DNA of 9,412 bases from JAIQFR01 sp041494445. Lineage in GTDB: Bacteria > Acidobacteriota > Polarisedimenticolia > Polarisedimenticolales > JAIQFR01. Location: contig JBGQAU010000097.1 in assembly GCA_041494445.1 (NCBI GenBank), positions 1 through 9,412 of the forward strand. The letters run 5' to 3'. Positions 1 through 7,582 of this stretch are shown one piece after another. The notes under the pieces were generated by a model. It saw nothing but the letters and a program-made list of their open reading frames with translations. It was not told the origin of the DNA and did no database searches. The translations under genes and the position numbers were made by a program. Each line of letters opens with the position of its first letter. Within the stretch, counting starts at the first letter, position 1.

Positions 1-1295
1 CCGGCGGCATCGACATCACCAATACGGACTTCGGTGCCCACTTGGCGGCGTCCTGGGATCCGTGGAGCAACGGGAAAACGAAGCTCGCGTTTTCGGCTCG
101 CCGACTGTACGGCACGACGCCGCTGATCGTCCCGCTCTCCGAGATAGAGCCTTCCGTCGTGTCCCTCCGGTTCCAGGCCAAGCAGACCGGCGGGGGGGTC
201 TGGCAGGCCCGTCTCGCCAACGGTCTCAATCCGTCCGCGTCGATCCAGGTCGTGGACCGGAACCTAAGGACGCCGTACAACGACGAGCTGACGTTCTCCT
301 TCGAGCGGGAGATCTTCGCCGAGACGACCGCCAAGCTCACGTACATCTACCGGCGGTTCGTGGACCAGTTCCAGGACACCGACCTCAACCATTACCCCGC
401 GGACTACGGCAAATGCCGCGTCCAGACCGCCCCCGAGAACAAACATTCCTGGATCCAGCTCGCCTTCGACGAGCACGGCAGGCCGGTCCCGGATGGGAAG
501 ATGGATGACTGCGACGGCCAGCTCACGGCGCCCCCGCCCAACGCGAATGGCGGTGGCGGCGAGGAGGGGGGGGGCGGCACCAACACCAAGCTGGACCTGA
601 GCCAGTTCCTGCACAGCCCCGACGGCTACCTCGACACCTACACCCACAACGTCGGCTGGGGCTCGATCTACATGACCGGCAACTTCAACTTCGCGACGTA
701 TAAGGGCTTGCAGCTCGAGGTGATTCGACGGCAGTACAGGAACTGGCAGATGAACGCGTCCTACACCTGGGCGAGGGCGCTCGGCAACGGAGAGAGCTGG
801 AACTCGTTCCTGGGCGACGACCGGACCACGCGCGACGCGGAGTTCGGCTATCTTTCGTACGATGTCCGCCACTCGCTGAAGGTCAACGCGACCACGATCA
901 CCCCGTGGGGCTTCCGTGCCGGCACCGCGGTCACCTGGGAGTCCGGGCTGCCTTACTCGATCCTGCAGCAGAAGCCGACGGCGGACAGCGCACCGCCGAC
1001 GATGATCGATCTCGGCGACCCGGAGCCGCGCGCCCGCCTGCGGTACATCACGGGGCGGCGCAACGACCAGCGGAACCGACCCTACTGGAACTTCGACGTG
1101 AAGCTCGACAAGGAGATGAACCTCGGCAAGGGCATGAACCTCCAGGTCGCCATGGACATCTTCAACCTGCTGAACGACCGCACGTACCAGATCTGGAATC
1201 CGTTCTCCGAGCTGGGAGATCAGCTCAACGGTTACAACGACGGCTACACGCGAATGGGGCGTAATTACCAGCTGAGCATGAAGTTGTCGTTCTGA
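1..1295 (+). CDS. TonB-dependent receptor / Oar-like outer membrane protein, C-terminal part (5' end outside window)
   Basis: The frame is open from the window edge (first full codon at base 3) to TGA at 1293-1295, so only the C-terminal ~430 residues are present. A TTG at 42 is not a credible start because coding sequence continues upstream of it. The visible part looks like beta-barrel strands: alternating aromatic/polar segments such as LTFSFEREIF, TAKLTYIYRRF, YKGLQLEVIRRQY and WQMNASYTWARAL. It ends in MKLSF, and a terminal Phe is the usual BAM insertion signal of outer-membrane barrels. The segment VAMDIFNLLNDRTYQIW followed by RMGRNYQLSMKLSF resembles the end of Oar/CarboxypepD-regulatory-like TonB receptors, which are abundant in Acidobacteriota; this is recognition by eye. 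The protein probably imports or binds large substrates at the cell surface; the ligand is unknown. A glycine-rich segment (541-590) with a G9 tract lies in a probable surface loop. Confidence 0.8.
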   Translation, partial: GGIDITNTDFGAHLAASWDPWSNGKTKLAFSARRLYGTTPLIVPLSEIEPSVVSLRFQAKQTGGGVWQARLANGLNPSASIQVVDRNLRTPYNDELTFSFEREIFAETTAKLTYIYRRFVDQFQDTDLNHYPADYGKCRVQTAPENKHSWIQLAFDEHGRPVPDGKMDDCDGQLTAPPPNANGGGGEEGGGGTNTKLDLSQFLHSPDGYLDTYTHNVGWGSIYMTGNFNFATYKGLQLEVIRRQYRNWQMNASYTWARALGNGESWNSFLGDDRTTRDAEFGYLSYDVRHSLKVNATTITPWGFRAGTAVTWESGLPYSILQQKPTADSAPPTMIDLGDPEPRARLRYITGRRNDQRNRPYWNFDVKLDKEMNLGKGMNLQVAMDIFNLLNDRTYQIWNPFSELGDQLNGYNDGYTRMGRNYQLSMKLSF

Positions 1296-1322
1296 CCCCA
1301 CGCGGGCACATCGAAGAGAGAG

Positions 1323-1348
1323 CGGGGGCCGCCTTCGGGCGGCCCCCG
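1323..1348 (+). terminator. Strong GC hairpin with UUCG tetraloop after the receptor gene
   Basis: An 11-bp perfect stem (1323-1333 with 1338-1348) closes a TTCG loop with a C-G closing pair, which is the exceptionally stable cUUCGg tetraloop. It starts 27 nt after the receptor stop codon and precedes the next gene by 52 nt. That position suits a transcription terminator. No T-run follows (the sequence continues gcgcatagga), so classical intrinsic termination is not assured; it may instead protect the mRNA 3' end or act with Rho. Confidence 0.65.
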
Positions 1349-1400
1349 GCGCATAGGACGGCCGCAGCGAACGCTCGATCCTGACCGGAGCCACGGGGCC

Positions 1401-2972
1401 ATGGGTTGTCTTGCCGTGGGGCTTCACGACCGCGCGAGATCCTCCTCCGCCCGCGTTGCGCTCGTGCTGTGCCTCTTGCTGTTCTCGCTTGCCACCCGCG
1501 GAGCGGAGGGCCTCGCCGGGGATCCCGGGAGGGACTGGCGCGACGGGCCCGTCCGCTGCCTGCTGACCGCCGACGAGTACGAGCGCTACGGCAGGCTTCG
1601 CACCGTGGAGGCCCGGAGCGCCTTCGTGGCCCGCTTCTGGCGGCGGTTCGATCCGGATCCCGCCACCCTCGAGAACGGCTTCAAAGAGCGTTTCGACCGG
1701 TTGTGCGCCCTCGCCGATGAGCGGTTCGGCGGTTCCGTCGTCGCCGGATGGCGGACCGATCGGGGACAGGTCTTGGTCCTGCTCGGCGAGCCGGACTCGG
1801 TCCGGCGCCTGGCTGGCGATCCCGTCTCCGTGGTACGCGAGATTTGGACTTACAGCCGTCGTCCCGGCGGCCGGGCGGATCCGCTGGAGATCGTCTTCTA
1901 CGGGGACCGCTCGGGGCAGTTCCGCCTGCAGCCACCGCCGGGGGCCGAGACCGAAATCTACCGGGACCCGGTGGACCTCTTCCGGGAGCTGCAGCGAGTG
2001 CGAACGCAGATGCGGCTCGCGCCGATGGTGGCCCTGCCTCGGGATCTGACGGCGCTCTACCAGCAGCTTCGCCCTTACGACTATCTGGTGGCGTCGCTCC
2101 TCGGCACTCACACCCGACGGGCGCGGTTTCACGACCAGGATCCCCGACCGAGGGGTATCCCGGCCGCGTTCGGCGGTGAAGGATCTCCGTCGCCGATCGC
2201 GTCGGACGCGGCGTACTTCTTTCAGGTGGCCGACGGGGCGATCATGGCGGTACTGACGGTCGAGTACCGCACCGAACCGACGCCGGGCGCCGACGCGGGG
2301 CGGCCCGAGACGGCGGAAACAGGCCCTTCGGCCGCCGCGTGGATCATCGACGCCGAGGATCGGGTCCCCGGGCGAGCGCCGGCGGACGTCGTCGTGCGTC
2401 TCGATCGCCGGTCGGAGTTGGAGAGGAAGGGCGCGATGGTGTTCACGGGCCGGGCCTACCTCGAGCCCGGAACGTACGAGGCCCGCTACGCCATCGAGGA
2501 CCGGTCCCGGAAGCTCCTCGCCATCCGCAACGTCACCCTGACGGTCCCGGACATTCCCCTGGGCGAGCTCGGGGCGAGCACGGTGGTCCCCGCCGAGCGC
2601 TTCGGGCCGGTTTCCGACGGCCGATCTTCTCCGTTCGCCGTCGGATCCGAGGAGGTCGTCCCGAAACCCGGCGCCAGTTTCCGCCGCGGCGAGCCGCTCA
2701 AGATCTACTTCCAGGTGTACGGAGCGGCGCGGGACCCGGCGATCCGGCGGCCGCGCGTGGACGTGACGTTTCGTTTCGAGACGGCGGGAGGGCGGAGATC
2801 CAAGCGCCAGGGAAATCCTGTGGCCGTGCGGGGAGCGGCGGGAGAGTCGATGGGTCTGACGCTTCCCGTGAACGACTGGCCGGCCGGGGACTACCGGGTG
2901 GAGATCGATCTCGTCGACCGCGTCTCCGGGGCCCGGACATCGACGGGGGGGAGCTTTAGGATCGTCGATTGA
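1401..2972 (+). CDS. Exported GWxTD-domain protein, function unknown
   Basis: A 523-residue protein. The start is ATG 1401, with a weak GGAG at 1387-1390 (10-nt spacing). The N-terminus has basic residues (RARSSSAR), then a hydrophobic stretch VALVLCLLLFSLA at about residues 19-31 and small residues suited to signal peptidase I near ATRGA, so export is likely. The family signature is seen directly: G116-W117-R118-T119-D120, followed by RGQVLVLLGEPD. It is preceded by a charged region (LLTADEYERYGRL, FVARFWRRFDPDPATLENGFKERFD) typical of GWxTD proteins. From about residue 385 a second, beta-rich region contains FRRGEPLKIYFQVYG and ends in DYRVEIDLVDRVSG, resembling the C-terminal sandwich found in Acidobacteriota members. 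GWxTD proteins have no established biochemical role. A hairpin separates the gene from the receptor upstream, so it is probably transcribed on its own; no convincing promoter was found. Confidence 0.85.
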   Translation: MGCLAVGLHDRARSSSARVALVLCLLLFSLATRGAEGLAGDPGRDWRDGPVRCLLTADEYERYGRLRTVEARSAFVARFWRRFDPDPATLENGFKERFDRLCALADERFGGSVVAGWRTDRGQVLVLLGEPDSVRRLAGDPVSVVREIWTYSRRPGGRADPLEIVFYGDRSGQFRLQPPPGAETEIYRDPVDLFRELQRVRTQMRLAPMVALPRDLTALYQQLRPYDYLVASLLGTHTRRARFHDQDPRPRGIPAAFGGEGSPSPIASDAAYFFQVADGAIMAVLTVEYRTEPTPGADAGRPETAETGPSAAAWIIDAEDRVPGRAPADVVVRLDRRSELERKGAMVFTGRAYLEPGTYEARYAIEDRSRKLLAIRNVTLTVPDIPLGELGASTVVPAERFGPVSDGRSSPFAVGSEEVVPKPGASFRRGEPLKIYFQVYGAARDPAIRRPRVDVTFRFETAGGRRSKRQGNPVAVRGAAGESMGLTLPVNDWPAGDYRVEIDLVDRVSGARTSTGGSFRIVD

Positions 2973-2997
2973 ACCCCGGGCGTCGCCCCGCTAGAAT
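2969..2997 (+). promoter_or_regulatory. Predicted sigma70-type promoter for cysS
   Basis: A -35 element TTGAAC (2969-2974; 4 of 6 to TTGACA) and a -10 element TAGAAT (2992-2997; 5 of 6 to TATAAT) are separated by exactly 17 nt. The -35 box includes the TGA stop of the GWxTD gene (2970-2972). Transcription would start near 3004-3005, leaving a leader of about 47 nt before cysS. The spacing and the absence of another candidate in this GC-rich gap support the call; the start site is inferred. Confidence 0.6.
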
Positions 2998-3005
2998 GCG
3001 GCGCT

Positions 3006-3038
3006 GCGGCCCGACGGGCGCCTCGGGTCGGGCGCCGC
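3006..3038 (+). promoter_or_regulatory. Stem-loop in the cysS leader
   Basis: GCCCGAC (3009-3015) pairs with GTCGGGC (3027-3033) as a perfect 7-bp stem. Beyond a 2-nt bulge (3034-3035), 3006-3008 pairs with 3036-3038. The loop is 11 nt. It would lie at the very 5' end of the RNA made from the predicted promoter at 2969-2997 and may stabilise the mRNA. It does not have T-box architecture. In a GC-rich leader a stem of this size can also arise by chance. Confidence 0.35.
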
Positions 3039-3051
3039 GGGGGACCCCCGG

Positions 3052-4445
<1,394 letters not shown>

Positions 4446-4449
<4 letters not shown>

Positions 4450-4877
4450 CGCCCGGGAGGCCGTCTTGCGATCCCCGGCAGATGCTGGGCGCGGCCGGGG
4501 AGGCCGAGGCGGAGAAGGCGCTCGCCCGCGCCGGCCTCACGATCCTCGCCCGCCGGTTCCGCTGCAGGGCGGGAGAGATCGACCTCGTCGCGCTGGACGG
4601 GCGCGTCGTGGTCTTCGTGGAGGTCAAGACGCGCCGGGGCACCGGCTACGGGAGGCCCGCGGAGGCGGTCACGGCGCGGAAGCGGGGCCACATGGTCCAC
4701 GCGGCCCGGGTCTTCCTGGCCAGGCTCGGTCCCCCCTCGCCGCCGTGTCGGTTCGACGTGGTCGAGGTCCTTCCCGGCGCTGACGGCACGCTCCGGGCGC
4801 GCCACATACGGGACGCGTTCCGCCTCGGTCTCTGGGCCGACCCTCCGCCGGCGGGACGCCGCGTCCGTCGAATTTGA
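4446..4877 (+). CDS. yraN: YraN/UPF0102 family protein with PD-(D/E)xK nuclease-like fold
   Basis: A small protein of 143 aa from GTG 4446, or 131 aa from ATG 4482 (131 aa is also the E. coli YraN length). I prefer GTG 4446: it overlaps the cysS stop as GTGA and has GAGG at 4435-4438 (7-nt spacing), while ATG 4482 has no nearby ribosome-binding site. The family core is clear: GAAGEAEAEKAL near the N-terminus, RFRCRAGEIDLVALDG, VVVFVEVKTRR, the A/K-rich segment PAEAVTARKRGHMVHAA, and RFDVVEV. Numbered from GTG, the putative metal-binding residues are E19, D46, E59 and K61. The family is related in fold to Holliday-junction resolvases and restriction endonucleases, but its cellular role is not settled. 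The TGA stop (4875-4877) lies inside the -35 box of the next promoter. Confidence 0.88.
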
Positions 4878-4902
4878 CGCGCCGCGAGGGCTGCGGTATT
4901 CT
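4874..4902 (+). promoter_or_regulatory. Predicted sigma70-type promoter for tRNA-Gly (and possibly the thioredoxin gene)
   Basis: The -35 element TTGACG (4874-4879; 5 of 6) and -10 element TATTCT (4897-4902; 4 of 6) are spaced by exactly 17 nt. The yraN stop codon TGA (4875-4877) is part of the -35 box. Initiation would be near 4909, giving a tRNA precursor leader of about 70 nt that would be removed by RNase P. The leader contains a small stem GGCCG/CGGCC (4917-4921 with 4927-4931) and a second 5-bp stem (4947-4951 with 4963-4967); neither is convincing as a terminator. Confidence 0.55.
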
Positions 4903-4979
4903 CAACGGCTTGCCGGGGCCGAGTTGCGGCCTTCACGCTCCGACAGGGTTCGGGGGCCGAGAGAACCGGCGTGCATCGT

Positions 4980-5055
<76 letters not shown>

Positions 5056-5143
5056 TCCTTCGACTTTCCCTCGCGCGCGACCGCCGGATCTCGGTGATCG
5101 CCTGCGGCCTTTTCGCTGCGCCAGTGGCGCTTCGGAGCCGACC

Positions 5144-5752
5144 ATGAGGCGTTCCTCGATCGTGATGATTCTCGCACTGGCCTGCCTCGCGCTCGCGCCG
5201 GCCCCCCCGCAGGAGGCGCCGAGGAAGCGCAAGCCGTTCGATGCTCCCACCATGAGGCGGCTCGCGCTCGCGCCGGGTGACCCCGCCCCCTCCCTCTCGG
5301 GGGCGACGCCGGACGGCGAGAGGAAGACGGTCCACTGGGGCGAGCACGCGCTGACCGTCGTGAACTTCTGGGCGACGTGGTGCCTGCCCTGCAAGGCCGA
5401 GATGCCGATTCTCCAGGACCTCTACGCCCGCAGGGGAAAGGACGGCCTGGCCATCTGGGGTGTGGAGGTGGGGCGCGGGAGCGTGGAGGACACGCGCCGC
5501 TTCCTGTCGGACCTCAAGATCGGGTACCCCGTGATGCGGGCGACGCAGGACACGGGAGCCGACTGGGGCGGGTTCGCGATCCTGCCCACGACGTTCCTCG
5601 TGGGCCGCGAAGGAAAGATCCTGAGAAAATACGCCGGGGCGACTCCGCGCCAGAGCGAGGGGCTCATCGCCGACGTTACCGCGGTCCTCGACGGGCGTCC
5701 CATGGGGGTGCAGCCGTTCCCGGACGCCGAGCTGACGCCGAAGAAACCCTGA
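5144..5752 (+). CDS. TlpA/ResA-type thioredoxin-fold protein, exported
   Basis: A 202-residue protein from ATG 5144, preceded by GGAG (5134-5137) at 6-nt spacing. The same frame stays open upstream across the tRNA, but that part is not coding. The N-terminus MRRSSIVMILALACLALAPAPP is a signal peptide or anchor; C14 lies in LALAC, which does not match a standard lipobox, so a lipoprotein is unlikely. APGDPAPSLSG leads into the AhpC/TSA-Redoxin type domain: VVNFWATWC80-L-P-C83-KAEMP carries the redox CxxC pair. The cis-proline is P148 in ILPTTFLVG. The final GREGKILRKYAG is typical of TlpA/ResA proteins. Such proteins reduce or relay thiols in the periplasm, for example in cytochrome c maturation, but no such gene is nearby and the partner is unknown. 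No terminator separates it from the tRNA 88 nt upstream, so cotranscription is plausible. It converges on lipA with 6 bp between stops. Confidence 0.9.
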   Translation: MRRSSIVMILALACLALAPAPPQEAPRKRKPFDAPTMRRLALAPGDPAPSLSGATPDGERKTVHWGEHALTVVNFWATWCLPCKAEMPILQDLYARRGKDGLAIWGVEVGRGSVEDTRRFLSDLKIGYPVMRATQDTGADWGGFAILPTTFLVGREGKILRKYAGATPRQSEGLIADVTAVLDGRPMGVQPFPDAELTPKKP

Positions 5753-5758
5753 TCCCGC

Positions 5759-6652
5759 TCAGCCGATCCGCCGTGGGCCGGTCCCGTAGCTCCCCGCGTG
5801 ATACGAGGAGCGCACGAGCGGCCCCGATTCGACGTGCCTGAACCCCATTTCCATCCCGAGCCGACGGAGCGCCTCGAAAACTTGAGGGTCGACGATCGAC
5901 TCGACGGGGAGGTGTTCTCGCGTGGGCTTCAGGTACTGGCCGAGCGTGATCACGTCGACTCCGGCGCCCCTCAAGTCCGACAGCACCGCCACGATCTCCT
6001 CGTCCCGCTCGCCGAGCCCGAGCATCAGGCTGGACTTCACCCGCATCGAGGGCAGCGCGGCGTCGCGACGCGCCGAGGCGGCGGAAAGCAGCGAGAGCGA
6101 CCCCTCGTAGCTCGAGCCGCGTCGCGCGGTCCGGTAGAGCCTCGGCACGGTCTCCACGTTGTGCGCGAACACGTCCGGCCGGGCCTCGAGGAGCCGGTCG
6201 AGCGCTCCCGGCTTGCCTTTGAAATCCGGGGTGAGAACCTCCACGGCGCACGACGTCCGCCTGGATCGGATCGCGAGGATCACGTCGCGGAAGTGCGTCG
6301 CGCCGCCGTCCTCGAGGTCGTCCCGGTCGACGCTGGTGATCACCGCGTGCCGCAGCCGGAGCCGGTCCACCGCCTCCGCGACGTGGGCGCACTCCTCCGG
6401 GTCCACACCCGGGGCCGGCCGCCCGCTCTTCACGCCGCAGAAGCCGCACGATCGCGTGCAGGTGTCGCCGAGGATCATGAACGTGGCGGTCCCGGCGTTC
6501 CAGCACTCGTACACGTTGGGGCAGCGGGCCTCGGTGCAGACGGTGTTGAGGCGCAACTCGCTCACCATCGAGCGGACGCGCCGGAACTCCTCGTCCGTCC
6601 TGAGCCGGATCTTCAACCAGGGGGGGCGCGGCCCCTCCCTCCTCGCGTCCAT
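5759..6652 (-). CDS. lipA: Lipoyl synthase
   Basis: Radical SAM enzyme (297 aa; E. coli 321) that inserts two sulfurs into the octanoyl chain bound to lipoyl domains, in the cytosol. Both iron-sulfur sites are complete. The auxiliary cluster ligands are C39, C44 and C50 (CTEARCPNVYEC), and the radical SAM motif is C65-TRS-C69-GF-C72. The C-terminal R281-S-S-Y284 motif supplies the conserved serine ligand of the auxiliary cluster. GTATFMILGDTCTR and VITSVDRDDLEDGGA are further family blocks. The start codon ATG (6650-6652) has GAGG at 6659-6662 (6-nt spacing), and the shorter N-terminus (PPWLKIRL close to the start) is common outside enterobacteria. The gene lies 42 nt downstream of lipB and is probably in the same transcript. 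It appears intact. Confidence 0.97.
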   Translation of the reverse strand: MDARREGPRPPWLKIRLRTDEEFRRVRSMVSELRLNTVCTEARCPNVYECWNAGTATFMILGDTCTRSCGFCGVKSGRPAPGVDPEECAHVAEAVDRLRLRHAVITSVDRDDLEDGGATHFRDVILAIRSRRTSCAVEVLTPDFKGKPGALDRLLEARPDVFAHNVETVPRLYRTARRGSSYEGSLSLLSAASARRDAALPSMRVKSSLMLGLGERDEEIVAVLSDLRGAGVDVITLGQYLKPTREHLPVESIVDPQVFEALRRLGMEMGFRHVESGPLVRSSYHAGSYGTGPRRIG

Positions 6653-6694
6653 GGAAAACCTCGCTGCCCTCGGGAGGCGCCGCCGCGGGACGGA

Positions 6695-7417
6695 TCAGGA
6701 GGATAGCCCTTTCCCCATCGGGATCGCCAACCGCTCGGAGGGGATTTCCGAGGGAGCGGCGGAGAAACCGAGCACCCGCGCGGCGCGCGCGGCGGCCGTC
6801 GCCGCCACCTCGCGGAGCGGGAAACGCCGGCCGGTCAGCTCCGCGAGCGACGTCACCCCGCGCCCCTCGAGGCCGCACGGGACGATCGTCCGGAATCCCG
6901 AGAGGTCTGAGTCGACGTTCAAGGCGAAGCCGTGAGAGGTGATCCACCCCGTTCCGATCCGGACCCCGATCGCCGCCAGCTTCCGGCCACCCACCCAGAC
7001 ACCGGTCAGCCCGGGGCACCTTTCCGCGCGGACGCCGTAGTCCGCGGCCGTCAGGATCAGCGCCTCCTCGAGATCACGGAGGTAGACGTGGGCGTCGCGT
7101 CGTCCCTCCCCGAGGGCGAGGATCGGGTAGCCCACGAGCTGCCCGGGTCCGTGAAAGGTCACGTCGCCGCCGCGGCCGCTCTCGTGAATCTCGATCCCGA
7201 GCCTCTCGCGCTCAGCGTCGTCCGCGAGGACGTTCTCGCGGCGCGCGGAGCGGCCGAGGGTGATGACGGGCGGGTGCTCGAGGAGCAGCAACGTGTCCGG
7301 CACCTCGCCCCGCCGTCTCGCCTCCACCAGCGACTCCTGGAGCGCGAGCGCCTCGGCGTAACGCACGGTGCCGAGCCACCGGGCGAACAGGATCGGCGGG
7401 TCGTTCGAGTAGCTCAC
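6695..7417 (-). CDS. lipB: Lipoyl(octanoyl) transferase
   Basis: A 240-residue enzyme that moves the octanoyl group from octanoyl-ACP to a lysine of lipoyl domains, the step before LipA. Conserved blocks are seen in order: LLLLEHPPVITLGR (residues 43-56), GRGGDVTFHGPGQLVGYP (81-98), GGRKLAAIGVRI with K146, and IVPCGLEGRGVTSL with the thioester-forming C181. K146 and C181 correspond to the catalytic Lys/Cys pair of the family. The start codon is GTG (7415-7417); GGTGA (7425-7429 on the - strand, 7-nt spacing) is the only candidate ribosome-binding site and it abuts the large inverted repeat upstream. The start is therefore less certain than the gene. The gene follows the E2 gene after 165 bp and precedes lipA. 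Confidence 0.95.
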   Translation of the reverse strand: MSYSNDPPILFARWLGTVRYAEALALQESLVEARRRGEVPDTLLLLEHPPVITLGRSARRENVLADDAERERLGIEIHESGRGGDVTFHGPGQLVGYPILALGEGRRDAHVYLRDLEEALILTAADYGVRAERCPGLTGVWVGGRKLAAIGVRIGTGWITSHGFALNVDSDLSGFRTIVPCGLEGRGVTSLAELTGRRFPLREVAATAAARAARVLGFSAAPSEIPSERLAIPMGKGLSS

Positions 7418-7429
7418 AGCACCGTCACC

Positions 7430-7571
7430 GCGCGTCCTGGGATGGTCTCTCCGGGGCCCTCTTTCGCCCGCGGAGGACCTGCCGGACCGGAGCGGGCGAA
7501 AGCGGAGTGAGCGAGGCGGACACGCCGTCCGCCGAGCGAACGTGCCCCGGAGAGACCATCCCAGGACGCGC
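7430..7571. repeat. 142-bp nested inverted-repeat element between the E2 gene and lipB
   Basis: A perfect 28-bp inverted repeat (7430-7457 with 7544-7571) encloses 86 bp. The enclosed stretch holds two more perfect hairpins: CTTTCGCCCGC (7461-7471) with its complement at 7492-7502 (11 bp, 20-nt loop), and GGCGGAC (7515-7521) with GTCCGCC (7527-7533) (7 bp, ACGCC loop). As RNA it would form a long stem topped by two hairpins, a three-way junction. It starts 11 nt after the E2 stop codon and ends 12 nt before the lipB GTG. There is no T-run on either side, so it is not a standard intrinsic terminator. It could be a cis-acting RNA or a MITE/REP-like repeat; a 3-bp CCG flanks 7431-7570 on both sides, which is too short to prove target-site duplication. 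Confidence 0.85.
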
Positions 7572-7582
7572 CGGTCGCCGCG

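Noticed and set aside
264..2132. Open frame of 622 codons on the - strand across the receptor and GWxTD genes.
   Set aside because: It is antisense to two convincing genes, crosses their intergenic hairpin, and its translation is Arg/Val/Pro-rich without any family motif; typical of high-GC antisense frames.
2998..3051. T-box riboswitch in front of cysS.
   Set aside because: The leader is only about 50 nt, with no specifier loop or T-box sequence; T-boxes need a much longer leader.
5676..7019. Open frame of 447 codons on the - strand covering lipA and part of lipB.
   Set aside because: It is out of frame with both genes, whose catalytic motifs are intact, and its product is Arg/Gly-rich with no recognisable domain.
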